DNA of 20,193 bases. It comes from JAOTYV01 sp041557595. Its GTDB lineage: Bacteria; Pseudomonadota; Alphaproteobacteria; UBA8366. Positions within the stretch are counted from its first letter, which is position 1; each line of letters starts with the position of its first letter. Position numbers and translations under genes: made by a program. This document shows positions 1 through 7,974 of this stretch, piece by piece. The notes below the pieces were generated by a model. That model saw only the letters and a program-made list of their open reading frames with translations. It ran no database searches and was not told where the DNA came from. The DNA lies in the NCBI GenBank assembly GCA_041557595.1, contig JBFFGE010000076.1, positions 1 through 20,193 on the forward strand, in the 5' to 3' direction.

Positions 1-29
1 GGGCGGTTCGACCAAACGCATCGGCGGAG

Positions 30-767
30 TTAGTCGCGAGAAAGGCCGATGATGTTCAGGATGTGGATGAACATGACGACGAAGCTGCCATAGAGGCCGA
101 GCGCGCCGAAGATCGCCAGCTTGGTGACCATTTCGACAGGCGCCTGGAAGTACATGTTCTTGATCATCTGGGTTTCCCAGGCGGTGATGCCGGCAAAGAC
201 CAGAACCACGAGGCTGGAAACGCCGAGGCTCATCATGGTGCTCTGAACGAAGAAGTAGTTTACGAGCATTGCGATGATCAGACCGATCGCGGCCATCACC
301 AGGAACTTGCCGAAACCCGACAGGTCGCGCTTGGTGGTGTAGCCGAACAGGCTCATGCCGGCGAACATGCCGGCGGTGATGAAAAACGCCCGGCCGACGT
401 CCATGACCCCTTGTTGGGTCTGGATGAAGGAGTAGACCATCGGCGAGATCATCACGCCCCAGAGCGCGCAATAGATCCAGAAGTAGACTTGCGCCGCGAC
501 CGTGCTTTGCATGTTCAGGATCTTGGTGGAGAAAAAGCCCATGCCGAGAACGGCGGCGAACAGCACCCACTTGATGGGGCCGACGGCCAGTGTGTACATA
601 AGTTGCGGCGAATTCGCCATGAACAGGACGACAACGCCGGTAAACGCGACACCCAGCGCCATGTAGTTGTAGACCCGCAGCATATAGGAGCGCAGCCCGG
701 CGTCGATATCCGCGCCGGCGCGGTCTACAGTGTGTCCCTGGGTGGCATATCGTGGATCGAGAGCCAT
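30..767 (-). CDS. Bax inhibitor-1/YccA family inner-membrane protein
   Basis: This is a 245-residue integral membrane protein of the BI-1 (UPF0005, TMBIM/YccA) family. Seven hydrophobic segments are visible at about residues 36-50, 66-82, 95-116, 127-145, 155-174, 182-197 and 215-238, after a polar N-terminus of about 30 residues. The loop GYTTKRDLSG (residues 142-151) and the stretch FAGITAWETQ (191-200) are typical of alphaproteobacterial members. Bacterial relatives are linked to calcium leak or to modulation of FtsH proteolysis; which applies here is not visible. The ATG start is well supported by a GGAGGA ribosome site just upstream (plus-strand TCCTCC near 772-778). About 147 bp separate it from the next minus-strand gene, so it probably has its own promoter; I saw only weak -35/-10 candidates there. 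The family call is confident, the physiological role is not. Confidence 0.95.
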   Translation of the reverse strand: MALDPRYATQGHTVDRAGADIDAGLRSYMLRVYNYMALGVAFTGVVVLFMANSPQLMYTLAVGPIKWVLFAAVLGMGFFSTKILNMQSTVAAQVYFWIYCALWGVMISPMVYSFIQTQQGVMDVGRAFFITAGMFAGMSLFGYTTKRDLSGFGKFLVMAAIGLIIAMLVNYFFVQSTMMSLGVSSLVVLVFAGITAWETQMIKNMYFQAPVEMVTKLAIFGALGLYGSFVVMFIHILNIIGLSRD

Positions 768-914
768 GCTGCTCCTCCATAGCCGTTAGGTTAACTGATT
801 GACTGTCTATATTGGGGATTTTCCTGCGACAATCAATACGCCTTCAATGGTTTCCACTTCGTAAAGCCGTGGCGAATTGTTTCGAAAAATTAACCATACC
901 CGCCTACCGGCCCT

Positions 915-1553
915 TTACGGGTCCTGGCGGCGCGCCTCGAACCCCAGGATCAAATCCACCTGATCGCCGACGAGACCGTTATCGACCGCGTATGTCATGC
1001 CGAAATCGCTGCGTTTCAGGCGGCCGGTGGCGTTGATTCCGATGACATAGGGTTTGCCGCCGAACACCCCGCCGCCAATCGGGTATTCGCCGCTCTTGAT
1101 CCAGGTAACGTTCAGCGTCAACGGTTTGGTGACGCCGCGCAACGTCAGCATCCCCTGAATTTTTCCGCTGCGCGGGCCGGTGGGTTCGGCGGATTTGCCG
1201 ACGAAAGTCATCTCGGGGAATTCCTGCGCGTTCAGGAAATCCGGGCTGCGGATGTGATCGTCGCGCTTCCGGTGTCCGGAAAAGAAGCTGCCGGTCTTGA
1301 CCGTGACCGCGATGTCCCGCACGGCAGGGTTCTTTTCGTCGAAGGTGAAACTGCCGGACGCGTCGGTGAAGAGGCCGATCAAGTCGTAGTAGCCGATATG
1401 CCGTACCTTGAGCGCGACCGTGAAGTGGGCCGGGTCGATGACGTATTTGGCCGGTTCCGCAGCGGCGGGCCGCGCCGGCAGGGACAGCAGAAGTGCGGCG
1501 ATCAGGGCCGCCGCGAGACGGTGCGTCGATGTGGGGTTCGATTTGGCAAGCAT
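915..1553 (-). CDS. YceI family periplasmic lipid-binding protein
   Basis: A 212-residue secreted protein of the YceI family, a lipocalin-like beta barrel that binds polyisoprenoid or amphiphilic ligands in the periplasm. Residues 1-32 form a signal peptide: a basic/polar start, a hydrophobic run AAALIAALLLSLPA, and a likely cleavage after PAAA before EPAKY. The mature start IDPAHFTVALKVRHIG (residues 39-54) is the usual first-strand YceI signature. The later segments GSFTFDEKNP and LTLRGVTKPLTLNV also fit the family. A strong GGAGGAA ribosome site lies at 1558-1564 and fixes the ATG. It lies between the ABC permease upstream and the BI-1 gene downstream, all on the minus strand, with gaps of about 100 and 147 bp; co-transcription is possible but not shown. 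No cytochrome b561 partner, a frequent neighbour of YceI genes, is present here. Confidence 0.95.
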   Translation of the reverse strand: MLAKSNPTSTHRLAAALIAALLLSLPARPAAAEPAKYVIDPAHFTVALKVRHIGYYDLIGLFTDASGSFTFDEKNPAVRDIAVTVKTGSFFSGHRKRDDHIRSPDFLNAQEFPEMTFVGKSAEPTGPRSGKIQGMLTLRGVTKPLTLNVTWIKSGEYPIGGGVFGGKPYVIGINATGRLKRSDFGMTYAVDNGLVGDQVDLILGFEARRQDP

Positions 1554-1654
1554 CGGGTTCCTCCGCCATTGTGCGCGGGATCCGCGCAGGGCCGTATACT
1601 GGCCCGAAATAAGCGGCCGCGGAAACAGTCAAACGAAAATGTGATGCGCCCGCC

Positions 1655-4183
1655 TCAGTCGTTGCGCAGCAGCGGGGCGGGTTTTTGACCTAAGGCGCGC
1701 CAGGTGCCGAGAAATCCCATGGCGAGCGTAATCGCCAGGCAGATCAGCATGGTGATCGCGACCGGCTCGGGCGTGAATTGCCATTTCGCGCGCATCACCT
1801 GCGTGACGACGGCCCATCCCGCAAGACTGCCGATGACCGCCGCCAGGGCCGCGGTGGCCGCGCCGAGCAATCCAAACTCGATCAGGTAGCTCGCCAGCAG
1901 GCTGCGCCGCCGCGCGCCGAGCACCTTGAGGACGACCGAATCGTACACCCGGCGGCGATGCGAGGCGGCGATCGCCCCGGACAGAACCAGCGCGCCGGCG
2001 AGCACCGCGACTGCCGCGATGGCACGCACCGCCATGCCGAGCCGGCCGAGGATTTCGTTCACGCCTTCGAGGATTTCCTTGACCCGGATCGCCGAGACGT
2101 TGGGGAATTTGTCGGTGACCGCCTTCTCCAGCGCCGTCTCCACGGCGGGGGCGGTCTTTGCCGTGGCGATATAGGTCTGCGGCGCGCCTTCCAGCAATCC
2201 CGGCGAAAAGATCAGGACGAAGTTCATCGACAGCGTCGTCCAGTCGATTTGGCGCAAGGTGGCGATGCGCGCGGTCACTTCGCGGCCCAGCAGGTTGATC
2301 GTGAGGGTATCGCCGATCTCGAGGCCGAACGCAGCCGCGGCGCGGGCGTCGAACGACACCAGGGGCGGGCCGCTGTAATCCGCCGGCCACCAGGTTCCCG
2401 CCACCACCTTGCTGCCTTGCGTCGGCGGCGTTCGCGCCCAGGTCAGGCCGCGGTCGCCGCGCAGAATCCAGGCGAATTCCGGCGGCGGCTTGATTTGCGC
2501 CACCGGTGTATCGTTCAGCCGGACGATCCGGCCGCGCAGCATCGGCACGCTGGAGCTCTGGCTGATACCGGGAAATCCGGCGACGACATCCTGGAACGCC
2601 GCCAATTGATCGGGCTGAATATCGATGAAATAGAAGCCCGGCGCTTCTTCCGGAATTGTACGATTTATCTGACGCTCCAGATTGGCCTCGATGACCGCGA
2701 CCGCGACCAGCACGGTCAACCCCATACCGAGGGCGAGGACGACGCTGGCCGTCGGCGCACCCGGCCGGGCGATATTGGCCATGGCCAGCCGCAACAGCGG
2801 CCGCCGGGACCGGGGGGCGCGCCGGAACAGCCCGGCGATGAGGCGCGCGGCGGCGACGAACAGCAGCAATGTGACAATCGATCCCGCGACGAACCATGCG
2901 GCATAGACCGGCCGATGGGCGGTGACCACGATAAGCGTTGCGAGCACCGCCGCGGTGAGCCCGATCCACAGGATATAGATCCCGCGCGGCGATTGCCGCG
3001 GCGGCGCGACCGCCGCTCGGAACAAGCCGCCGGGGGCGACGTCGCGCGCCTGGCCGAGCGGCCACAGGGAAAACGCGGTCGCGGTCAGCAGACCGAAGAG
3101 GGCGGCCTTGATCAGCGGCGCCGGGTCCAGCCCCGCCCGGGCGGCGACCGGCAGGTTTTCCGACAAGAGGGGGATGACGGCGAGCGTAATCGCGCCACCC
3201 GCGGCGACGCCGATCGCGACGCCCAGGACGGCGAGCGCCAGGATTTGCAGCAGGTAAATGCGGAAGACCATCGGTCCGCCGGCGCCGAGGCATTTCAGCG
3301 TGGCGATCGATGTCATGCGCGAATCCAGGAAACTGCGCACCGCGTTGCCGATGCCGACGCCGCCGACCAGCAGCGCGGTCAGGCCGACCAGGCTGAGGAA
3401 AAGCGTCACCCGGTCGACGAACCGCTGGATATTCGGCGCGGCGCGTTCGATCGACCGAATGCGCCAGCCCGCTTCCGGAAACCGCGCTTCGAGGCGTTCA
3501 ATCCACGCCTTGGGCGTGACGCCTTCTGGCAGGGCGATTCGGGTGTGATGGCGGATCAGGCTGCCCGGCTGGACCAGGCCGGTCGCGGCGAGCGCCGGTT
3601 TCGAAATCATCACGCGCGGCCCCATGTTGAAGGCGCGGGTGCCGCGATCCGCTTCCCGTTCGATTACCGCCGTCAGCTCGACGGCGATATCGCCGATCCG
3701 CAAGCGGGCGCCCAATTCGAGGCCGAGTTTGTCGAGCAGCCGGCGGTCCGCGGCCGCGCCCCAGGCATCGCCCCGGCGGCCCAGGGCAACCGCCCGTTCG
3801 GCGTCGCCGGCCAGCCTGAATCCGCCATAAAGCGGATAGGTCTCGTCGACCGCCTTCAATTCGACCAGGCTGCGCGCGTCGCCGCCCGGCACGACGGCCA
3901 TGGCGCGCATTTCGGCGATTTCGGATGTCCGTGCCGTCGCTTCCTTCAGCCAGGCGCGCTGCTCCGCGGTGGTGGTCCGATGGGTCAGGCGCAGGTCGAC
4001 ATCGCCGCCGAGCAACACCCGCGCATCCGCGCGAATGCCGGCAAGGATGCTTTGCGACAGCGACCCGACACCGGCGATTGCCGCGACCCCGATGGCGAGA
4101 CAGGCGAGGAAAAGTCGGAAGCCGCGCAGCCCGCCGCGCAGATCGCGCCGGGCGATACGCCAGGCGAGCGCAAGATCGGACAC
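1655..4183 (-). CDS. ABC transporter permease, FtsX/YbbP family
   Basis: A large permease (842 residues from the chosen GTG) of the FtsX/MacB-like YbbP class. It has one N-terminal transmembrane helix (about 24-46) and a periplasmic domain, then a first FtsX block around 259-380. Further helices lie near 403-452 and 480-500, followed by a second extracytoplasmic domain and a C-terminal FtsX block of three helices. The motif RMTSIATLKCLGA in block one, and its counterpart RRRVYDSVVLKVLGA in block two, are the FtsX coupling segments that contact the ATPase. An ATG start 17 codons upstream (4234) would lie inside the ATPase gene and add an Arg/Pro-rich stretch; the GTG at 4183-4181 overlaps the ATPase stop as TAGTG and gives the expected VSDLALAWRIARRDL start. 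With its ATPase and the divergent TesA-like gene it reproduces the ybbA-ybbP/tesA arrangement known from enterobacteria. The substrate is unknown; a lipid or lipoprotein is plausible. Confidence 0.93.
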   Translation of the reverse strand: MSDLALAWRIARRDLRGGLRGFRLFLACLAIGVAAIAGVGSLSQSILAGIRADARVLLGGDVDLRLTHRTTTAEQRAWLKEATARTSEIAEMRAMAVVPGGDARSLVELKAVDETYPLYGGFRLAGDAERAVALGRRGDAWGAAADRRLLDKLGLELGARLRIGDIAVELTAVIEREADRGTRAFNMGPRVMISKPALAATGLVQPGSLIRHHTRIALPEGVTPKAWIERLEARFPEAGWRIRSIERAAPNIQRFVDRVTLFLSLVGLTALLVGGVGIGNAVRSFLDSRMTSIATLKCLGAGGPMVFRIYLLQILALAVLGVAIGVAAGGAITLAVIPLLSENLPVAARAGLDPAPLIKAALFGLLTATAFSLWPLGQARDVAPGGLFRAAVAPPRQSPRGIYILWIGLTAAVLATLIVVTAHRPVYAAWFVAGSIVTLLLFVAAARLIAGLFRRAPRSRRPLLRLAMANIARPGAPTASVVLALGMGLTVLVAVAVIEANLERQINRTIPEEAPGFYFIDIQPDQLAAFQDVVAGFPGISQSSSVPMLRGRIVRLNDTPVAQIKPPPEFAWILRGDRGLTWARTPPTQGSKVVAGTWWPADYSGPPLVSFDARAAAAFGLEIGDTLTINLLGREVTARIATLRQIDWTTLSMNFVLIFSPGLLEGAPQTYIATAKTAPAVETALEKAVTDKFPNVSAIRVKEILEGVNEILGRLGMAVRAIAAVAVLAGALVLSGAIAASHRRRVYDSVVLKVLGARRRSLLASYLIEFGLLGAATAALAAVIGSLAGWAVVTQVMRAKWQFTPEPVAITMLICLAITLAMGFLGTWRALGQKPAPLLRND

Positions 4184-4905
4184 TACGACGCCAGGCCGGC
4201 TAGGGCGGCCGGTCGGCCGGCATCGACGATGCATCCGTCGACCAGCCGGATTTGCCGGGCGCAGCGGCCGGCCAGGATCGGGTCATGGGTAATCAGCATG
4301 AGCGTGGCGCCCCGCCGGTCGGCGAGATCGAACAGCAGCTCGATGATCTGCGCGCCGGTTTCGCCATCGAGATTGCCGGTCGGCTCGTCGGCGAGCAACA
4401 GCCGGGGCTCGGTCGCGACCGCGCGGGCGAGGGCGACGCGCTGTTGTTCGCCGCCGGAAAGCTGTCCGGGATAGTGCTCCAGCCGGTCCGCCAGCCCGAC
4501 CGCTTCGAGTTCCACCGCCGCGCGCTCGAAAGCATCGGCGCGGCCGGCGAATTCAAGCGGCACCGCCACATTCTCCAGGGCGGTCATGGTGGGGATGAGA
4601 TGGAATGCCTGAAAGACGATCCCCATGGTGTCGCGGCGGAACAGCGCGAGCGCATCCTCGTCGAGCGTGCCCAGTTCCTGCGACGCCACCTCGACGGTTC
4701 CGGCGGTCGCGCGCTCCAGTCCGGCAATGACCATGATCATCGATGTCTTGCCGGACCCCGATGGGCCGACGATGCCGACCCGTTCGCCGGCGCCGACGTC
4801 CAGGTCGATGCCGCGCAGGATATTGACCTGACGGGCTTCGGTCCCAAGTGTAAGCTCCACGCCGGATAGGCGGACAATCGGTTCGGACAGTAATTTTTCA
4901 GTCAT
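4183..4905 (-). CDS. ABC transporter ATP-binding protein, YbbA/LolD-like
   Basis: A 240-residue ABC ATPase that energises the FtsX-type permease encoded immediately downstream. All nucleotide-binding motifs are present: Walker A GPSGSGKT (47-54), Q-loop Gln99 in GIVFQAFHLIP, signature LSGGEQQR (149-156), Walker B LLLADEP (169-175) followed by TGNLD, and the switch histidine H207 in ITHD. The Q-loop context and TGNLD place it in the MacB/LolD/YbbA group, which works with permeases that transfer molecules by mechanotransmission. Its stop overlaps the permease GTG by one base (TAGTG), so translation is very likely coupled. The ATG at 4905-4903 overlaps the start of the divergent arylesterase gene; only a weak GGTGTGA ribosome site precedes it. 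The family is certain, the transported substrate unknown. Confidence 0.95.
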   Translation of the reverse strand: MTEKLLSEPIVRLSGVELTLGTEARQVNILRGIDLDVGAGERVGIVGPSGSGKTSMIMVIAGLERATAGTVEVASQELGTLDEDALALFRRDTMGIVFQAFHLIPTMTALENVAVPLEFAGRADAFERAAVELEAVGLADRLEHYPGQLSGGEQQRVALARAVATEPRLLLADEPTGNLDGETGAQIIELLFDLADRRGATLMLITHDPILAGRCARQIRLVDGCIVDAGRPAALAGLAS

Positions 4906-5659
4906 GATTCACACCGTATACCGGAAAACTTGCCCGAAGGTTACGCCCCGAGCGGGCGCCCGCAGGGGCCGACCGGATGCCGGGAAGGCAGGGGATGCAA
5001 GCGCATTCCGTGCATATGGCCCCTGGCGCCCGGGTTTCAACGCCCTTTTGCTGACGGTCGCATTCGCGGCGGGAATTTGGCTGTCCGGCACGGCGCATGC
5101 CGGTCAACGGGTCATCCTCGCGCTGGGCGATAGCCTGACCGCCGGCTACGGGCTGACCCAGCAGGACAGCTTCCCGGCCCGCCTGCAGGCCGCGCTGCGC
5201 GCCGCCGGCGTCGATGCGCGGGTCGTCAATGCGGGCGTCTCGGGCGACACCAGCGCGGGCGCGCTCCGGCGCGTCGATTGGCTGATGGCGCAAAAACCCG
5301 ACCTGGTCATCGTCGAATTTGGCGGCAATGACGGATTGCGCGGTCTCGACCCCGCCGAGACCCTGCGCAATCTGGAAGGGGTCATTGTCAAAGTCCGCCG
5401 GCATGGCGCGCGTGTGTTGCTGGCGGGCATGCTGGCGCCGCCCAATCTCGGACGCGACTATGGCGCCGCCTTCAACGCCGTCTTTCCCGAACTCGCGAAG
5501 CGGCATAAGGTTGATTTCTACCCGTTCTTCCTGGACGGTGTGGCGGCGAAGCCGGCGCTCAACCTCGCGGATGGCATCCATCCGAATGCGAAAGGCGTGT
5601 CGGTGATCGTCGAGCGAATTCTGCCGTATGTACGGCGCGCATTGGGAGAGGCGGGATGA
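4904..5659 (+). CDS. tesA: TesA-like arylesterase / lysophospholipase (SGNH hydrolase)
   Basis: A GDSL/SGNH hydrolase (251 residues from this ATG) that hydrolyses esters, probably acyl-thioesters, lysophospholipids or aryl esters, in the periplasm. The SGNH blocks are clear: ALGDSLTAGYG with catalytic Ser77, block II glycine in NAGVSGDTS, block III FGGNDG with Asn142, and block V DGIHPN with Asp223 and His226. A hydrophobic export segment at about 46-62 ending SGTAHA suggests signal peptidase cleavage near residue 66. The start is uncertain: this ATG gives an unusually long basic leader of about 45 residues before the hydrophobic core, but the only later in-frame candidate is a TTG at codon 49, which would leave almost no n-region. 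There is no good ribosome site. The stop overlaps the next start as ATGA. The divergent ybbA-like ATPase matches the known tesA neighbourhood. Confidence 0.9.
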   Translation: MIHTVYRKTCPKVTPRAGARRGRPDAGKAGDASAFRAYGPWRPGFNALLLTVAFAAGIWLSGTAHAGQRVILALGDSLTAGYGLTQQDSFPARLQAALRAAGVDARVVNAGVSGDTSAGALRRVDWLMAQKPDLVIVEFGGNDGLRGLDPAETLRNLEGVIVKVRRHGARVLLAGMLAPPNLGRDYGAAFNAVFPELAKRHKVDFYPFFLDGVAAKPALNLADGIHPNAKGVSVIVERILPYVRRALGEAG

Positions 5660-6786
5660 CCACGAACGCGGCGTTTCTCGCCGGCCATGCCAGCGCGCCC
5701 GACTGGCGTGAAGCGGCGGCGGCGGTACTGGCACAACTTGGGACGGCCACCGCGGAGCATCGGCTTGGCTTTCTGTATGTGACGCCGCACTTTGCCGCCC
5801 ATCTTGGCGAGATCGGCGACTTTCTCCGCGATCGGACCGGCGTGCCGCACTGGGTCGGGACCGCGGGGTTGGGCGTTTGCGGGAGCGGCAAGGAATATTT
5901 CGACGAACCCGCGCTGGCGGCGATGGTCGCGCCAATCCCCGAAGACGCCTTCCGGGTGTTTTCCGGGGTGTCCGAAGATACGGATGACGTGATGGTGCGC
6001 CATGGCGATTGGCTCGACGGGCCGGTCACGCCGCTTAGCGTCGTCCACGGCGATCCGCGCAATCAACGGCTGCCGGACCTCGTGGAATCCCTGTGCAACG
6101 CGACCAATGGCTTTTTGGTCGGCGGGCTGACTGCCGCGCAGGACAGTTTCCCGCAATTCGCCGATACGGTGGAGGAAGGCGGGCTGTCGGGCGTGATGAT
6201 CTCGCTCAACGCGGTGCCCGTGCAGTCGGGGCTGACCCAGGGATGTTCGCCGATCGGCGGCATGCACCAGGTGACCAAGGCGCAGGACAACATCATTTTC
6301 GAACTCGACGACCGCCCGGCGCTCGATGTCTTCAAGGAGGATATCGGCGAGGTTCTCGCGCGCGACCTTCGCCGGGTCGCCGGCTATATTTTCGCGGCGC
6401 TGCCGGTCTCCGGATCCGATATGGGGGACTACATGGTGCGGAATCTGGTCGGGATGGACCCGGAGTCCGGCGCCGTCGCGATCGGCGAATATATCTCGGC
6501 CGGCGATCAGGTCATGTTCTGCCGGCGCGACCACGACAGCGCGGTAAAGGACATGCGGCGGATGCTGGGCGACCTCAAGAAGCGCGCCGGCGGCAGTCCC
6601 GTTCGCGGCGGGCTCTATTTTTCCTGTTGCGCCCGCGGCCCGAACCAGTTCGGCCCGGATAGCGCCGAACTGTCCCTCGTCACGGAAGAGCTGGGCGAAT
6701 TTCCCCTGGTCGGCTTTTTTGCGAATGGCGAGATCAACAACAACCGGCTTTACGGCTACACCGGCGTCCTCACGCTGTTCTTGTAG
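5656..6786 (+). CDS. FIST domain-containing protein (FIST_N and FIST_C)
   Basis: A 376-residue soluble protein with the two-part FIST sensory domain and nothing else. FIST_N covers about residues 20-210; typical pieces are LGFLYVTPHF, HWVGTAGLGVCGSG and FLVGGLTAAQ. FIST_C covers about 215-360, with GDQVMFCRRDHDSAVKDM and the family-defining GGLYFSCCARGPNQFG, then GFFANGEINNN near the C-terminus. FIST domains are described as small-ligand sensors, with amino acids proposed as ligands, often fused to histidine kinases, diguanylate cyclases or chemoreceptors; this copy lacks any output domain. No signal peptide or membrane segment is visible, so it should be cytoplasmic. It overlaps the arylesterase by four bases (ATGA), so both are probably made from one message, and the thpR-like gene follows after 34 bp. 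What it senses and how it passes on a signal cannot be read from the sequence. Confidence 0.93.
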   Translation: MTTNAAFLAGHASAPDWREAAAAVLAQLGTATAEHRLGFLYVTPHFAAHLGEIGDFLRDRTGVPHWVGTAGLGVCGSGKEYFDEPALAAMVAPIPEDAFRVFSGVSEDTDDVMVRHGDWLDGPVTPLSVVHGDPRNQRLPDLVESLCNATNGFLVGGLTAAQDSFPQFADTVEEGGLSGVMISLNAVPVQSGLTQGCSPIGGMHQVTKAQDNIIFELDDRPALDVFKEDIGEVLARDLRRVAGYIFAALPVSGSDMGDYMVRNLVGMDPESGAVAIGEYISAGDQVMFCRRDHDSAVKDMRRMLGDLKKRAGGSPVRGGLYFSCCARGPNQFGPDSAELSLVTEELGEFPLVGFFANGEINNNRLYGYTGVLTLFL

Positions 6787-6820
6787 CGGCTGACGCCGCG
6801 TCGCCGCAGGACCCGCGCCC

Positions 6821-7360
6821 ATGCTTCGGCTGTTCATCGCCATTGCCTTGCCGGAAGCGCTGCGCCGGCGCTTCGCCGGCCTGTGCGCCGGGCTGCCGGG
6901 CGCCCGCTGGGTGCCGCCCGAGAACATGCATCTGACGCTGCGTTTCGTCGGCGAGGTCGGTCTCGATCAAGCGCGGGATATCGATGCGGCACTGGCGGCG
7001 GTGCGCGCGCCCAAATTCGATCTGCAGTTCGAGGGGCTTGGTATTTTCGGCAAGGCCCGCGCCGCGCGTGCGGTCTGGGTCGGCGCCAACCGCAGCGACG
7101 CACTGCTCCACCTGCAGCGCAAGGTGGAGGTCGCGGTCGTACGCGCGGGTGTCGGGGCGGAGGAGCGCAAATTCTCGCCGCACGTTACCCTGGCCCGGTT
7201 GCGGGCTGTCCCGGCAGCGCGGCTGGAGCGCTATGTGATCGAGCATGGGGCATTCTGGGCGCCACCGGTCGCGGTCGAAAAATTCGCGCTGTATTCCAGC
7301 GATCTCGCCGCGTCGGGCGCCGTTCATGCGGTCGAAGCGGAGTATCCCTTGTCCGATTGA
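6821..7360 (+). CDS. thpR: RNA 2',3'-cyclic phosphodiesterase (2H family, LigT/ThpR)
   Basis: A 179-residue member of the 2H phosphoesterase family, which opens 2',3'-cyclic phosphate RNA ends to 2'-phosphate and can weakly join tRNA halves with a 2'-5' bond. Both catalytic HxTx tetrads are intact: HLTL at residues 37-40 in the context PENMHLTLRFVGE, and HVTL at 121-124 in SPHVTLAR. The N-terminal MLRLFIAIALPE is the usual family start, so the ATG at 6821 is safe; an AGGA lies about 10 bases upstream. The length is normal. It is the last gene of the plus-strand run that starts with the arylesterase, and it converges on the tyrosine phosphatase gene. A tandem nonamer repeat overlaps its stop. 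Confidence 0.95.
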   Translation: MLRLFIAIALPEALRRRFAGLCAGLPGARWVPPENMHLTLRFVGEVGLDQARDIDAALAAVRAPKFDLQFEGLGIFGKARAARAVWVGANRSDALLHLQRKVEVAVVRAGVGAEERKFSPHVTLARLRAVPAARLERYVIEHGAFWAPPVAVEKFALYSSDLAASGAVHAVEAEYPLSD

Positions 7361-7369
7361 TCCGATTGA
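7352..7369 (+). repeat. Tandem nonamer, two copies of TCCGATTGA
   Basis: Two perfect adjacent copies of TCCGATTGA cover the stop codon of the thpR-like gene, and a partial third copy (TCCGAG) follows. It sits in the 31-bp gap between convergent genes. It may be the remnant of an intergenic repeat with GATC/GATT units; no function can be assigned. Confidence 0.6.
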
Positions 7370-7391
7370 TCCGAGTAATTCGGTTGGCCCC

Positions 7392-7865
7392 TCAGCGCAG
7401 GTCGGCCCGGATGGCGTTGAGCCAGCCGCGCGATCCCGATTCGATCAGGTCGAGCGCGAGCTCGAAGGCGTCGGAGGCGCCGTGATACGGGTCGGGCACG
7501 TCCATCAGGCCCGACTCGGGCGCGGCGTCGAGGAACATCGCGATCTTCTTTTCCGCGCCCGGCGGACAGCGCCGCAGGAGTTGTTGGTAGTGGTCGCGGT
7601 GCATCGCCAGAATGAGGTGAAAATCGACGAAATCCTGCATGCCGAGCTGCCGCGCGCGCAGGTCGCCGAACTCGTAGCCGCGTGCGCGCCCCGCCTGCAG
7701 CGCGCGGTGATCGGGCGGTTCGCCAAGGTGGAAATCGTGCGTGCCGACCGAATCGACGCCGATCCGATGGGCCAGGTCGGCCTCGGTCACCATATGCCGG
7801 AACACGCCTTCGGCGGTTGCCGACCGGCAAATGTTCCCCGTGCAGACAAACAGGACGCAGTACAT
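7392..7865 (-). CDS. Low-molecular-weight protein tyrosine phosphatase
   Basis: A 157-residue cytoplasmic phosphatase of the LMW-PTP family. The P-loop near the N-terminus reads VCTGNICRS, with nucleophile Cys8 and Arg14 in the Cx5R arrangement, and the general acid is Asp125 in the loop DVPDPYHG. The frame is open 35 codons further upstream to an ATG at 7970, but that extension has no family similarity; the ATG at 7865 gives the standard MYCVLFVCTGNICRS start and normal length. The ribosome site is weak (AGGT). Bacterial relatives act on tyrosine kinases of capsule systems, on arginine phosphate or on small phosphates; no kinase or polysaccharide gene is nearby, so the substrate is open. It diverges from the uracil-DNA glycosylase gene. 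Confidence 0.93.
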   Translation of the reverse strand: MYCVLFVCTGNICRSATAEGVFRHMVTEADLAHRIGVDSVGTHDFHLGEPPDHRALQAGRARGYEFGDLRARQLGMQDFVDFHLILAMHRDHYQQLLRRCPPGAEKKIAMFLDAAPESGLMDVPDPYHGASDAFELALDLIESGSRGWLNAIRADLR

Positions 7866-7909
7866 CGAATGGGACCTGTATGACGTCGCGCACAACAATG
7901 CGAAGGGGT

Positions 7910-7938
7910 ATTGTAGCGCGCGCTGCCGGAATGGCGAA
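7910..7938 (-). promoter_or_regulatory. Candidate promoter of the LMW phosphatase gene
   Basis: On the minus strand a TACAAT -10 box (plus 7910-7915, five of six consensus bases) lies 17 bp downstream of TTCGCC (plus 7933-7938, a poor -35). The predicted transcript would begin about 37 bases before the ATG at 7865. Spacing is ideal, but the -35 is weak, so this is only a candidate. Confidence 0.35.
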
Positions 7939-7974
7939 TCGCCCGGCATGGTTTTTGTCGTACAACCCACATAT

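Noticed and set aside
768..914. A gene or clear promoter in the gap before the BI-1 gene
   Set aside because: Only short open frames without a ribosome site are present. Several weak box pairs (TTGATT or TTGTCG upstream of AATATA/TATAGA on the minus strand) cannot be separated from chance.
1778..4474. An 898-residue open frame on the plus strand opposite the ABC genes
   Set aside because: It is antisense to the permease and ATPase, whose motifs are intact. Its product is rich in Arg, Asp and Gln with no domain pattern, as expected of a mirror frame in GC-rich DNA.
7741..7974. N-terminal extension of the uracil-DNA glycosylase
   Set aside because: It overlaps the phosphatase gene antisense and lacks similarity to the family; the CRIC motif region gives the natural start.
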